Notes: a model not told the origin generated them from the letters alone. DNA of 64,000 bases from Chryseobacterium suipulveris (GCF_022811685.1 NZ_CP094532.1:2009501-2073500), one strand, 5' to 3'. Positions 25,268 to 34,884 are shown, counted from the first letter of the stretch. Translations and numbers: made by a program.

Positions 25268-26926
25268 TTAGTTATTGTAGATTTCCTTATAATATTCATC
25301 CGCCATTCTGTCGGAATTGAATTTATTCTGCACATCTTCCATTGCAGTTTGCTGGATTTTTCTCCACTTGTCCGGATTGTCGTAGTAAGTCGGGATGATC
25401 TCGTTTTCTAAAACATTGTAGATATTTTCAAGATCGAAATTGTCCTGATCGTAAACGCTCATCGTGTTGTAATCCGCTTGAGGAGTTACAAAACCGTTGA
25501 CACCGTTGTTGGCAAATTCAGGAATCCATCCGTCGTCGGTTGAAAGGTTTACGGAACCGTTCATTGCGGCCGTCATTCCCGAAGTTCCAGACGCTTCTCT
25601 CGGAACACGCGGATTGTTGAGCCATAAATCGGATCCTTGCTTCAAAGATTTGCTTAATGAAAGTTCATATCCCGTAAGCACCGCCATATTTTTGTAGTAC
25701 TTGCTTTCCTCCACCAAAAGGTTGAATGTGGAAATCGCCGCATAATCCATCGGGTAAGGTTTTCCTGCCCAAATAATCTGTACAGGATATTTCGGATTGT
25801 TGAGTAACCTCTCGAAACGTGCTTTATCGCTCAATAGCAAGTCTGCTCTTTTGTAACCCGCAAATCTTCTTGCCCAAACAATGGTGAAAACATTCGGATC
25901 GAAAAGATTTCCGGTTTGGTCGGCAACGATTCTGAACAGGCGCTTCTTCAAATGTTTTTTTCTAAAATCGAAGAGCATATCGTCACCTTCATCTTTTGCG
26001 CTGTACAAAGGTTTATCTGACCAATATTTGAATTCCTGTGCATTGGTAATCGCCTTGATATCGCAGATTCCAGGATATTTGCTCCACATCAGTCGGGAAA
26101 CAACGCCGTGAAGTTGGGAAACTCCATTAGCAATTCTCGCCATTCTCAAAGCGCAAAGCGAGTGGTTGAAACGGTCGTCCTCTACTCCTTCGATGGTTTT
26201 CACCTCATCAATCGTTAAACCAGAGAAGTAAGACATATCGTGGCACATAAAGATATTGTGTTTCTCATTTCCAGCTTCTTCAGGAGTGTGCGTGGTGAAC
26301 ACGAGTTTTTCTTTCACTTTTGCCAAATCGCCACCGAATTTCTTCAGCAGATAAAACGCTGCAGGAAGTCCGTGAGCTTCGTTTAAATGGTAAACATCTC
26401 TTTCAAGGTTTAAAACATCCAACAGTTTCGCACCGCCTTTTCCGAGAAGGATGTACTGCGCGATTTTGGTCGATTCATTCGCGTCGTATAAACGGTGACA
26501 AATTGTTTTGGAGATGTGGTCGTTTTCCGTAACGTCCGTTGAAAGGAAAAACATCGGTGCAGTATGGAAAACTTCCGGATCAAGGTACCAAACCTTTACC
26601 CAAACCGGCGCCGAGTGAATCTCGATCTGGAATTTAATTCCCGTATCCTGCAGAAAGGAATACATTTTTTTCGTCCAGGTCGGCTGCAAAGTCTGGTCGT
26701 GGTTTCTTGCCTGATCGTAGTAGCCGAACTTCCACAGAATGCCGATTCCAACCAAATCCTGCTTTAGGTTGTATGCACTTCTCATGTGAGAACCGGCAAG
26801 GAAACCGAGTCCGCCGGAATATATTTTTAATGCCTGATCAATGGCAAACTCCATCGAAAAATAAGCAACTTTCTTAGAATAATCGGGGTTGATGCTGAAC
26901 GGCATCTCGAAATTTTTGAAATCCAT
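25268..26926 (-). CDS. GT35-like alpha-glucan phosphorylase family protein, PLP lysine replaced
   Basis: This protein of about 552 residues resembles the short alpha-glucan phosphorylases: SGGLGFLAGSHMRSA near 37, HLNEAHGLPAAF near 182, FTTHTPEEAGN near 210 and ARRFAGYKRADLLL near 357. The C-terminal motif reads EASGTSGMTAAMNG. In phosphorylases this segment (GTGNMK or GTSGMK) holds the lysine that binds pyridoxal phosphate; here it is Thr, about residue 452. The enzyme may therefore work without PLP, or have another role in glucan turnover. I chose the ATG at 26926; a TTG at 26950 is part of the -7 box TAAATTTG. It lies in a glycogen gene cluster. Confidence 0.8.
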   Translation of the reverse strand: MDFKNFEMPFSINPDYSKKVAYFSMEFAIDQALKIYSGGLGFLAGSHMRSAYNLKQDLVGIGILWKFGYYDQARNHDQTLQPTWTKKMYSFLQDTGIKFQIEIHSAPVWVKVWYLDPEVFHTAPMFFLSTDVTENDHISKTICHRLYDANESTKIAQYILLGKGGAKLLDVLNLERDVYHLNEAHGLPAAFYLLKKFGGDLAKVKEKLVFTTHTPEEAGNEKHNIFMCHDMSYFSGLTIDEVKTIEGVEDDRFNHSLCALRMARIANGVSQLHGVVSRLMWSKYPGICDIKAITNAQEFKYWSDKPLYSAKDEGDDMLFDFRKKHLKKRLFRIVADQTGNLFDPNVFTIVWARRFAGYKRADLLLSDKARFERLLNNPKYPVQIIWAGKPYPMDYAAISTFNLLVEESKYYKNMAVLTGYELSLSKSLKQGSDLWLNNPRVPREASGTSGMTAAMNGSVNLSTDDGWIPEFANNGVNGFVTPQADYNTMSVYDQDNFDLENIYNVLENEIIPTYYDNPDKWRKIQQTAMEDVQNKFNSDRMADEYYKEIYNN

Positions 26927-27152
26927 CTTCTTCAATATTTGAAGTGGCAAATTTACTTAAATTAATCCTTTTACTAAAGTTAACTTTTATCAGCTATTTT
27001 GGACTTTTGAGCGTAAATTAAACGGTTACAGCGAATTACAAAAACCGCGGTTTAATATTAAATCAACTTTAATTTTTAGAAGAAATGATTTTTGTATCGT
27101 TTTTTTGTTTAATTTTAGAATCGTAAAATATTGATTTTCAAAATTTAGGGTG

Positions 27153-27950
27153 ATGAAAAAGATATTTTCCGAAGAAGATCTGGTCAAGAACCTGTCACTT
27201 TATTACATGAACCGGCATTTGAAGAAAAAGCCGATAGAGAAGTATCACCGCGAAATAGACCAGAGCAAGCTCCACGACCGCGAGAAATACCGGAAAAAAT
27301 CCGAGATTCTTTTGCTCAACTCTTTCCTCCACCACTTCCCCGAAGTTCAGTTTGAAAACCTCACCTGCGAAAGCCCCGACTTCATCGCCAAACTCAATGA
27401 CAAAAAAATCGGCATCGAACTTACTGAAGTAATCAACCATCTGGAAATAAAAAAAGTAGAAAGTCAGTTGAATAAAATTTTCCGCACTGCAGAGCGACTG
27501 CTCGAAAACGAAGACACCCCGAAATTCCGTGGTGTTTATTTTTTGGAATTCCACAACCTCTCCAAAATCGATTTGCTGGAAAAACAGGACGACGTGGTGC
27601 AAAACATCGTGAAATGTATTCAAAGAGGTAAAGCTTTCGGCTGCGTAAAAAAAGTCAGAAAGTCTCCACACCGAAGAAATGTGTTCATCACCCACGATTT
27701 CAACCTTGGTCTTTTCGACGGGTTATGTTCCGAAAAAATCATCGAGCTCATCGAAAAGAAAAACCAGAAATTCCCTTACTACGACCGAAGTGTGGACGAA
27801 TGTTGGCTGATCATTGTTTCCGACATGAATTCTTTGGCATCGCGGTACACCTTTATCCAAAACAAGGAAAACCTGCAAAAAATCCAGTCGCCTTTCGACA
27901 GAATCATCCATGTGGAAAACCTTTGCGGAAATCTGACGAAGATCAAATAA
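27153..27950 (+). CDS. Hypothetical protein with PD-(D/E)xK-like motif
   Basis: I do not recognise this protein of about 265 residues. The N-terminal 55 residues are highly basic (SLYYMNRHLKKKPIEKYHRE). ESPDFIAKLNDKKIGIELTE near 78-97 has the spacing of a PD-(D/E)xK nuclease core (PD followed by an acidic residue in a beta strand), although the final lysine is replaced by threonine (ELTE). No membrane segment or signal peptide is visible. It is on the opposite strand from its glycogen-gene neighbours glgA and the phosphorylase-like gene and ends 21 bp from the end of glgA. I prefer ATG 27153 over GTG 27150. Confidence 0.6.
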   Translation: MKKIFSEEDLVKNLSLYYMNRHLKKKPIEKYHREIDQSKLHDREKYRKKSEILLLNSFLHHFPEVQFENLTCESPDFIAKLNDKKIGIELTEVINHLEIKKVESQLNKIFRTAERLLENEDTPKFRGVYFLEFHNLSKIDLLEKQDDVVQNIVKCIQRGKAFGCVKKVRKSPHRRNVFITHDFNLGLFDGLCSEKIIELIEKKNQKFPYYDRSVDECWLIIVSDMNSLASRYTFIQNKENLQKIQSPFDRIIHVENLCGNLTKIK

Positions 27951-27971
27951 TCAGGCTACTTCCTATTGAAA

Positions 27972-29378
27972 TTATCTTTGATAAAGATGAAGATATTTCT
28001 CCGCCGACTTTTCCCAGGAAAAATCATAATCCATATTCGAGTGAACGAGCGAATCCATTAAACCCTTGTCGTGGTAAATATGGAGCGCACGATGAATCGC
28101 GTGCACCGCATCTTCTGCAGACGCCGCTCCGAAATTGATCCCGCTTCCTCCCGTGGAAATATCTTCAACCGTGTCGCGCAAACCGCCTGTGTAACGCACA
28201 ATCGGAACCGTACCGTAACGCATCGCATACATTTGGTTCAATCCGCAAGGTTCAACTCTTGACGGCATCAGGAGGAAATCCGAAGATGCATAAATCTTAT
28301 GCGAAAGAAATTCCTTGTAACCCAAATCCAGAGCGAAGTTGGAATAGGAATAACTCAAATCTTTCAATTGGTTTTCAACGTGTTTTTCTCCTGAACCAAG
28401 GATCATAATATTGAGCCCGCCATACGTTTCCTGAATGCTTTTCCATACGATGTCGGGAAGAAGATCTGCTCCTTTTTCGCCCGCAAATCTTCCGATAAAG
28501 CTCACCAAAGGCAAATCGGGATTCAGTCCGTATTCTGTGCAAAGTTCCTTTTTGTTTCTCCACTTTCCTTCCAAAGCGTTTTCCTTTGAATAATTAAATT
28601 CGAGGAAGGCATCAGTATTTGGATCCCAAACTTCGGTATCGATTCCGTTAATAATCCCGTAAGCTTTCGCGTGTTCCCGCTGAACAAGTGATTCCAAACC
28701 TCTCAAACTGTGGAAAAGCTCATCGAGATAACCTTCGGAAACCGCGTTGAAAGCGTGGCAGCATTTCAGCATCGCCGCTAACGGATTGATCCATCCGTTC
28801 CAATCGAGCAAGCCGATTTTGTCACCGCGAAACCACGGAAAATATTCCGCCATTTCCCAACGCATCTGTCCTTGATATTCGCCATTATGGATGGTTCCGA
28901 TGGTTTTCACCCCGCTCAGAAATTTGAATTCGGGGCAATTTTCAATCATAAACGGAACTAAACCTGTGTGATAATCGTGGCAATGGAGCACATCGGGTTT
29001 GATTTTCATCGCCGTCAACCAATGCAGAACTCCATGCTGAAAAGCGAGAAACTGTTGGCTCTCGTCCCAGTAACCGTAAGGATTGTCGCGGTCGAGAAGT
29101 CCTGGAATCTTTACCAGATAAAGATCAAAACCTAAAACTTTCGAACGTTCCTTCATCACGGTCACCTCAAAAGTGTGGAAACTCTGATGAATCCAACCAT
29201 TGAAAACGATTTCAAACTCGTGGTCGTGGACAAATGGACGGTTGTACCAAGGCATGATCACACTCGCTTCAACGCCATCGTTTTTATTCAGGTATTTTGG
29301 CAAAGCTCCTACCACATCGGCAAGTCCGCCCACTTTCGCGACAGGATAACATTCCATGGAGAGGTTGAAGATTTTCAT
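27972..29378 (-). CDS. glgA: Glycogen synthase (GT5)
   Basis: This 468-residue enzyme transfers glucose from ADP- or UDP-glucose to glycogen. The GT5 ADP-glucose loop KVGGLADVVGALP is at residues 15-27, DVLHCHDYHTGLVPF near 128, GRFAGEKGADLLPDI near 292, and the C-terminal donor-site motif PSRVEPCGLNQMYAMRYGT near 376. The length is normal for bacterial GlgA. It follows glgB by 76 bp on the same strand and is probably in one operon with it. The spacer holds GATTTCAG micro-repeats. No glgC is in the window. Confidence 0.93.
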   Translation of the reverse strand: MKIFNLSMECYPVAKVGGLADVVGALPKYLNKNDGVEASVIMPWYNRPFVHDHEFEIVFNGWIHQSFHTFEVTVMKERSKVLGFDLYLVKIPGLLDRDNPYGYWDESQQFLAFQHGVLHWLTAMKIKPDVLHCHDYHTGLVPFMIENCPEFKFLSGVKTIGTIHNGEYQGQMRWEMAEYFPWFRGDKIGLLDWNGWINPLAAMLKCCHAFNAVSEGYLDELFHSLRGLESLVQREHAKAYGIINGIDTEVWDPNTDAFLEFNYSKENALEGKWRNKKELCTEYGLNPDLPLVSFIGRFAGEKGADLLPDIVWKSIQETYGGLNIMILGSGEKHVENQLKDLSYSYSNFALDLGYKEFLSHKIYASSDFLLMPSRVEPCGLNQMYAMRYGTVPIVRYTGGLRDTVEDISTGGSGINFGAASAEDAVHAIHRALHIYHDKGLMDSLVHSNMDYDFSWEKSAEKYLHLYQR

Positions 29379-29454
29379 TCTTGATAGATTTCAGATTTCA
29401 GATTTCAGATAGAATCCAGTATTCGTAGGACAGGGATTTCAGATTTTATGAAAC

Positions 29455-31740
29455 TTATTTCTTTCCTGCGATTTTCTTCATTGCGGTTGCCGCTTCATCG
29501 GTTGCCTTTTTCAGACGCGAGGTTTTTGGTTGTGCAGATTCAGTTGTCGGCAGTTCTGTTTTCTTCGGAGTCGCAACCCGTGTTCTCGTTGGTTTCTTTT
29601 CCAGAGTTAATGGTGGGATGTCTTCTTTCGGTTCACTCAGAGCTTTTACCACCGGTTTTCGAACTGGTTTTGGTTTTTCTGCGGTTGCCGTTTTGGTTGT
29701 TGCCGTTTTTGCGGGAGCTTTTGCCACGGTTTTCTTGGCTGCGATCTGTTTTACTGGCTCATCTTTTTTTACTGAAACTTTTTTTGTCGTTTTCGGTTTA
29801 GCGGAAGTCTTGGATTTTGCAACTTTCTTCTTCGCTGTTTTTTTCTGTCTTAAAATCACTCCCGCAAGTGGTGGCAATTGTAGGATAATCGCATTTGGTC
29901 GGTACATCCATTCGTCGTCTTCCTCATCCACAATTTCGGCGTTTACTCCGCTTCCCGCATATTTTTCATCGTCAGAATTCAGAACAATTTCCCAGTTGGT
30001 TCCTTCATTTACGCCGATCTTATAATCAAAAACTCGGGGTGTCAAATTCAAAACGACCATCAACACATCGTCCTCTTCCTTACCTTTTCTCAGATAAATG
30101 TAGATGGAATTATTGCCGTCATTTGCTTCCACCCATTCCAAACCATCGGGATTGAAATTGTTTTCGTAAAGTGCCGTTTCGTGGGTATAAAGGTGATTCA
30201 AGTCTTTCACGAATTCCTGCATTCCTTTGTGGACAGGATATTGCAACAGATGCCAATCAAGACTTCGGTTAAAATTCCACTCGTTCGTTTGTGCAAATTC
30301 ATTGCCCATAAAAATCAGTTTCGCACCGGGATGCGTAAACATGTAGGTGTAAAGCGCGCGGAGATTTGCAAATTTCTGCCATTCATCTCCCGGCATTTTA
30401 TAGATCAAGCTTGCCTTTCCGTGAACCACTTCGTCGTGGGAAAGCGGCATCATATAGTTTTCGTTGTAAACGTACATGGAACCGAAAGTAAGCTTGTTGT
30501 GGTGGTATTTTCTGTTGATGGGGTCTTCTTTAAAGTATTTAAGGGTATCGTGCATCCAACCCATCATCCATTTCATTCCGAAGCCGATTCCGCCGTCGTG
30601 AACAGGTTTGGTAAGCATCGGAAAATCTGAACTTTCCTCTGCAATGGTCATGATGTCGGGAAACTCTTTATAAACAGCTTTGTTGAATTCCTGCAGAAAA
30701 TCTTTCGCCTCTAAATTCACATTTCCACCGAACATATTGGGTTCCCATTCCCCTTCGTTTCTCGAATAATCGAGGTGCAGCATAGAAGTCACCGCATCCA
30801 CACGAAGTCCGTCCGCATGATAACGTTCAAGCCAGAACATCGCGTTAGAAATCAAAAAAGATTTTACTTCAGGTCTTCCGTAATTGAATATATGCGATTT
30901 CCAGTCGGGATGGAAACCTTTTCTCGGGTCTTCATGTTCATAAAGAAAAGTACCGTCGAAGAAATGGAGTCCATTTGCATCACCAGGAAAATGCGACGGA
31001 ACCCAGTCGAGAATTACGCCGATTCCGTTTTTGTGGAGCTCGTCGATCAGGAACATTAAATCCTGCGGCGAACCGAAACGCGAAGTTGCAGCAAAGAAAC
31101 CCGTTACTTGGTAACCCCAACTCGGATCGTACGGATATTCCATCACGGGCATAAATTCCACGTGGGTAAATTCCATTTCCTTTAAATAAGGAACGAGCCG
31201 CTCAGCGATTTCTCTGTAGTTGAAAAATCTTTCAGGATCGTCGGTTCCGCGCATCCATGAACCGAGATGCATCTCGTAAACTGACATTGGTGCTTTCAGG
31301 GAATTTTTTTTCCATCTTTCAGCCATCCAGTTTTCATCACCCCACTCAAACCAGGTTGTAGAAATCAATGATCCCGCCTGAACACTCTGCTCCCAACTCA
31401 AAGCGAACGGATCTCCCTTTTCCAAGAGAACGCCCTTGTTGGTGCGGATTGCGTATTTGTAAACATTCCCCCAGTTAAGATCAGCAATAAAACCCTCCCA
31501 AATTCCCGATCCATCCCATCTTGGATAAAGTTTGTGCGCTTCCGAATGCCAGTTGTTGAAATTCCCAATCACGGAAACCTCTTCTGCATGCGGTGCCCAA
31601 ACTGCGAAGTAAGCACCTTTCACACCATCGACTTCTATGGTGTGCGAACCGAATTTATCGTAGAGTTTGTAATGTTTCCCTTCGCGGAAAAGGTAAATGT
31701 CGTGCTCGGTAAACAGGGAGTGAGGTTGGACAATTTTCAT
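29455..31740 (-). CDS. glgB: 1,4-alpha-glucan branching enzyme with Lys/Ala-rich C-terminal tail
   Basis: GlgB forms alpha-1,6 branches in glycogen. An N-terminal CBM48 domain (about 10-110) precedes the GH13 barrel with the catalytic residues in GLRVDAVTSML (Asp near 311) and TIAEESSDFP (Glu near 366), and LSHDEVVHGK near 431. The core ends around residue 625. It is followed by about 135 residues of low complexity rich in Lys, Ala, Thr and Pro (for example KKTVAKAPAKTATTKTA), resembling histone H1-like tails. The tail is not part of normal GlgB, which is about 630 residues at this point. The frame is open throughout. glgA follows. Confidence 0.93.
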   Translation of the reverse strand: MKIVQPHSLFTEHDIYLFREGKHYKLYDKFGSHTIEVDGVKGAYFAVWAPHAEEVSVIGNFNNWHSEAHKLYPRWDGSGIWEGFIADLNWGNVYKYAIRTNKGVLLEKGDPFALSWEQSVQAGSLISTTWFEWGDENWMAERWKKNSLKAPMSVYEMHLGSWMRGTDDPERFFNYREIAERLVPYLKEMEFTHVEFMPVMEYPYDPSWGYQVTGFFAATSRFGSPQDLMFLIDELHKNGIGVILDWVPSHFPGDANGLHFFDGTFLYEHEDPRKGFHPDWKSHIFNYGRPEVKSFLISNAMFWLERYHADGLRVDAVTSMLHLDYSRNEGEWEPNMFGGNVNLEAKDFLQEFNKAVYKEFPDIMTIAEESSDFPMLTKPVHDGGIGFGMKWMMGWMHDTLKYFKEDPINRKYHHNKLTFGSMYVYNENYMMPLSHDEVVHGKASLIYKMPGDEWQKFANLRALYTYMFTHPGAKLIFMGNEFAQTNEWNFNRSLDWHLLQYPVHKGMQEFVKDLNHLYTHETALYENNFNPDGLEWVEANDGNNSIYIYLRKGKEEDDVLMVVLNLTPRVFDYKIGVNEGTNWEIVLNSDDEKYAGSGVNAEIVDEEDDEWMYRPNAIILQLPPLAGVILRQKKTAKKKVAKSKTSAKPKTTKKVSVKKDEPVKQIAAKKTVAKAPAKTATTKTATAEKPKPVRKPVVKALSEPKEDIPPLTLEKKPTRTRVATPKKTELPTTESAQPKTSRLKKATDEAATAMKKIAGKK

Positions 31741-31970
31741 GGCAGCAAATCTTATTATTCTTACGAAAGTAAATTACTTAATTGCGCATCAAATATATTT
31801 AAAATAAAGATATTCACGATAGAATTCGGTGGAAAATATTGCTGATGTAACCCTTATAATGATGAAATATAAAAATTAAAAACTGAGGGTCGAACCCATC
31901 TTCGAGATTTCCATGACCTTCATCGGTAAAAAATCATGCTGAGATTCAAATTTCACAAAGTCTTTTTCCC

Positions 31971-31978
31971 TAATTTTG
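31971..31978 (+). promoter_or_regulatory. TAATTTTG -7 box four bases before the aroE start codon
   Basis: TAATTTTG matches TAnnTTTG; AACC separates it from the aroE ATG at 31983. Transcription should start about at the ATG, giving a leaderless mRNA. Confidence 0.5.
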
Positions 31979-31982
31979 AACC

Positions 31983-32720
31983 ATGGAAAATCCAAGAAAA
32001 TTCGGCATTGTCGGAAAGAATATCTCCTACTCTTTTTCGAAAAAATATTTTGAGAACAAGTTCAAAAACCTGATGCTTAATAATCACTCCTACGAAATTT
32101 TTGATCTCGACGATATTTCGAAGGTTGACGAAATTTTCAAAACCGCAGATCTTGCAGGACTCAACGTCACGATTCCCTACAAGGAAAAAGTCATTCCCTA
32201 TCTCGATGAATTGAGCGATGAAGCTGAAAAAATCGGTGCAGTAAACTGTATCGTCATCAATGACGGAATTAAAAAGGGCTTCAACACCGATGTGGATGGA
32301 TTTGAAAAAACTTTGCTGCTTCACAAGAAGGACCACCATCAATCGGCTTTAATTTTAGGAAACGGCGGCGCTGCGAAAGCAGTCAAATATGTTCTCGAAA
32401 AATACGGAATTCCGTACGTCACGGTGACTCGAAACGGTGAGTTGAATTACACCGATCTGACTGCAGAAATCGTCAACGAACATCCTTTAATCATCCAGTG
32501 TACTCCTGTCGGAACTTTCCCAAATGTGGACGACTGCCTCGATTTTCCGTTCGATGGAATTACTGCAAACCATCTGATCATCGACCTTATCTACAATCCA
32601 AGTTACACCCGATTTATTAAAAATGCGGCTGAAAAAGGAGCGAAAACTGCAAACGGATTCTACATGCTCGAGAAGCAGGCAGAAAAAAATTGGGAAATTT
32701 GGAACTTTCAGAAAAAATAG
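31983..32720 (+). CDS. aroE: Shikimate dehydrogenase
   Basis: AroE reduces 3-dehydroshikimate to shikimate with NADPH in aromatic amino acid synthesis. The 245-residue protein has the substrate serine motif NISYSFSKKYF near 13, the catalytic lysine motif LNVTIPYKEKV near 61-70, the GFNTDVDGFE aspartate near 99, and the NADP-binding LGNGGAAKAV near 122. It is somewhat shorter than E. coli AroE but complete. It is divergent from glgB and is followed by the DUF349 gene. Confidence 0.92.
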   Translation: MENPRKFGIVGKNISYSFSKKYFENKFKNLMLNNHSYEIFDLDDISKVDEIFKTADLAGLNVTIPYKEKVIPYLDELSDEAEKIGAVNCIVINDGIKKGFNTDVDGFEKTLLLHKKDHHQSALILGNGGAAKAVKYVLEKYGIPYVTVTRNGELNYTDLTAEIVNEHPLIIQCTPVGTFPNVDDCLDFPFDGITANHLIIDLIYNPSYTRFIKNAAEKGAKTANGFYMLEKQAEKNWEIWNFQKK

Positions 32721-32786
32721 GTTAAATTAGTGCTCTGTTTAATGAATAACAGATAAAACACCTGCTCAATCACTTAATAGTTTGCC

Positions 32787-34880
32787 ATGATCACAGAAGA
32801 TTCAATCTCTGACAACAACGAGAAAAAACCAATTTCCGAAGAGGTTTTAAATGAAAACACTCCTGAAAATCCCGAAACTACGGATTCGGAAACTCCAACA
32901 ACTGAACCTGAAACAGAACCCATTTCAGAGAACCAGGAAACGGTAGAAGAACAGCCGCAACCAGAAAATCAGGCGGATGTTGACACCCAAAAATCCACCG
33001 TAATTTCGGAGGAAAAAGTACTTTCCGAGATCGACCGAAGCAAAGCCGACGACGGAAATCCGCATCCCGACGAAGACAAGAAAACACAGCAGGATGTCGA
33101 TACCCAAAAATCAACCGTGATTCCGCAGGAAAAAGTTTTGTCAGAAATCGATCCTGAAAAAGCCGACGACGGTGAACCGCACGAAGAACATCACGACGAA
33201 CTAGATGCAGTTGCCGCACTTACTTTGCCCGAAACGCTGAAGGAAATGGAAACCATCATTAATAAAGAAGATGCAGGTGCACATTCCCGAAAATTCAACC
33301 AGTTGAAAGAGCAGGCAAACCATTTGGTCAACGAGGAAACCGAAGAAAAAAAATCGGAGTTTGTTGCTGCAGGAAATACGGAAGAAAATTTCAATTTCGA
33401 GCACGCCGCATTAGCGAAAATTTCAGGCCTTGTCAATATTTTCCGTGAGAAGAGTGACGAGTTCCACAAAATACAGCAGGAAAACCAATCCAAGAACCTT
33501 GAGGAAAGACAGGGAATCATCGAAAAGCTGAAAACCCTCTATACCAATACTGAAGCGGGAACCAACCTCTTTAAAGCCATCAGAGAAATCAAGGAAGAAT
33601 GGAAAAATGCAGGACAGGTTGCGAAATCGGAGTTTAAATTGCTAAACAACAACTATTTCCACCATCTGAACCAATTCTACGAAATGCTCAACATGAACCG
33701 CGAGTACATGGAGCAGGAATATGCGCACAACCTTGAGAAAAGACAGCATATCATCGATCGTGCAAAGGAACTGGAAAATGAGTCTTCCGTACAAAAAGCG
33801 TTAAACGAATTGCAATATCTGCACAAGCTTTGGAAAGAAGAAGCTGAACCAGTCGCCGAAGAATTCAGGGAAAAAACCTGGGAGGAATTCAGGGAAATTT
33901 CCAACAGAATCCACGAAAGAAAAGGGGAACTCACCGAACAGATCGAAAAAGAGCAAAACGAAAACCTCGAAAAGAAAAACAAAATCATCGAGGAGATCAA
34001 GAAACTCACTTCGCCTGAAAAAGCTCCGAATCACAACTACTGGCAAAATGCCATCAAGAAAATCGAGGACCTCAGAACAGAATTTCTGAAACTGGGAAGC
34101 GTGCCGAGAAAGATTTCGAACCAAAACTGGAACGAATTCAAAACGCACCTCAGAACCTTTAATACCACTAAAAACGAGTTTTATAAAGGGCTGAAAAATT
34201 CGCAGCAAACCAACCTTGATGAAAAACTGAAACTCATCCAAACCGCGAAAGACAATATGCTTTCCGAGGATTGGGACATCACCGTTCCGCTCTTCAAAAA
34301 ATTGCAGGACGACTGGAAGAAAATCGGCCACGTTCCGAGAAGCATGACCAACAAAGTTTGGGACGATTTCCGTGAAGCGTGCAACACTTTCTTCAACAAC
34401 TACCGTGAAAAAACCAACACGGTAAACGATAACTGGAAGGAAAATTATAAGCACAAAAAAGAACTTCTGGAAGAACTGAAGCAAGTTGGAAGTGAAGACG
34501 GCAGTGTGGAAAGAATTGAGGAAATCAAGAACAAATGGAACAGCATCGGGAAAGTTCCGCGCGACAAAATCTCCATCAATTCTGAATTTAACAAGACCCT
34601 GAAGGAAAAACTGAAACTCAACAAAATCAGCGAGTACGACCTGAAGGAAGAAGGACTTTCTGAAAACCAGGTGACCGATAAAGCGCGAAAAATCAAAAAC
34701 CAAATTGCAGACCTGGAAGCAGAAATCAGCAAGCTGGAAAACAATCTGGGCTTCTTCAGCAATTCGAGCAGAGAAAACCCTTTACTGAAAGATACTTTCG
34801 ACAAAATCGACGAGAAAAAATCACAGCTTGAAAACATGAAGCAGTCGCTGCATCAAATCCTTTCGGGCGAAAACCAATAA
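32787..34880 (+). CDS. DUF349 repeat protein with acidic duplicated N-terminus
   Basis: This 697-residue, highly charged, mostly helical cytoplasmic protein has no signal peptide. The first approximately 150 residues are acidic and disordered. They contain a tandem duplication with a 39-residue period: DVDTQKSTVI..EKVLSEID..KADDG.PH occurs twice. Several DUF349 three-helix units follow (about 220-600), each with a W-K-x-G-x-V/S-type core such as WKNAGQVAKSEFKLLNN, FLKLGSVPRKISNQNW and WKKIGHVPRSMTNKVWDDF. A coiled coil ends the protein. The function of DUF349 is not established. It lies 4 bp upstream of a small secreted-protein gene and is probably cotranscribed with it. Confidence 0.85.
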   Translation: MITEDSISDNNEKKPISEEVLNENTPENPETTDSETPTTEPETEPISENQETVEEQPQPENQADVDTQKSTVISEEKVLSEIDRSKADDGNPHPDEDKKTQQDVDTQKSTVIPQEKVLSEIDPEKADDGEPHEEHHDELDAVAALTLPETLKEMETIINKEDAGAHSRKFNQLKEQANHLVNEETEEKKSEFVAAGNTEENFNFEHAALAKISGLVNIFREKSDEFHKIQQENQSKNLEERQGIIEKLKTLYTNTEAGTNLFKAIREIKEEWKNAGQVAKSEFKLLNNNYFHHLNQFYEMLNMNREYMEQEYAHNLEKRQHIIDRAKELENESSVQKALNELQYLHKLWKEEAEPVAEEFREKTWEEFREISNRIHERKGELTEQIEKEQNENLEKKNKIIEEIKKLTSPEKAPNHNYWQNAIKKIEDLRTEFLKLGSVPRKISNQNWNEFKTHLRTFNTTKNEFYKGLKNSQQTNLDEKLKLIQTAKDNMLSEDWDITVPLFKKLQDDWKKIGHVPRSMTNKVWDDFREACNTFFNNYREKTNTVNDNWKENYKHKKELLEELKQVGSEDGSVERIEEIKNKWNSIGKVPRDKISINSEFNKTLKEKLKLNKISEYDLKEEGLSENQVTDKARKIKNQIADLEAEISKLENNLGFFSNSSRENPLLKDTFDKIDEKKSQLENMKQSLHQILSGENQ

Positions 34881-34884
34881 TATC

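Noticed and set aside
27195..27695. 166-codon minus-strand frame
   Set aside because: Antisense of the 27153-27950 gene. The plus-strand frame is longer, has a plausible start and has protein-like composition.
33801..34703. 300-codon minus-strand frame
   Set aside because: Antisense shadow of the DUF349 gene; rich in Phe and Val as expected from complementing Lys/Glu codons.
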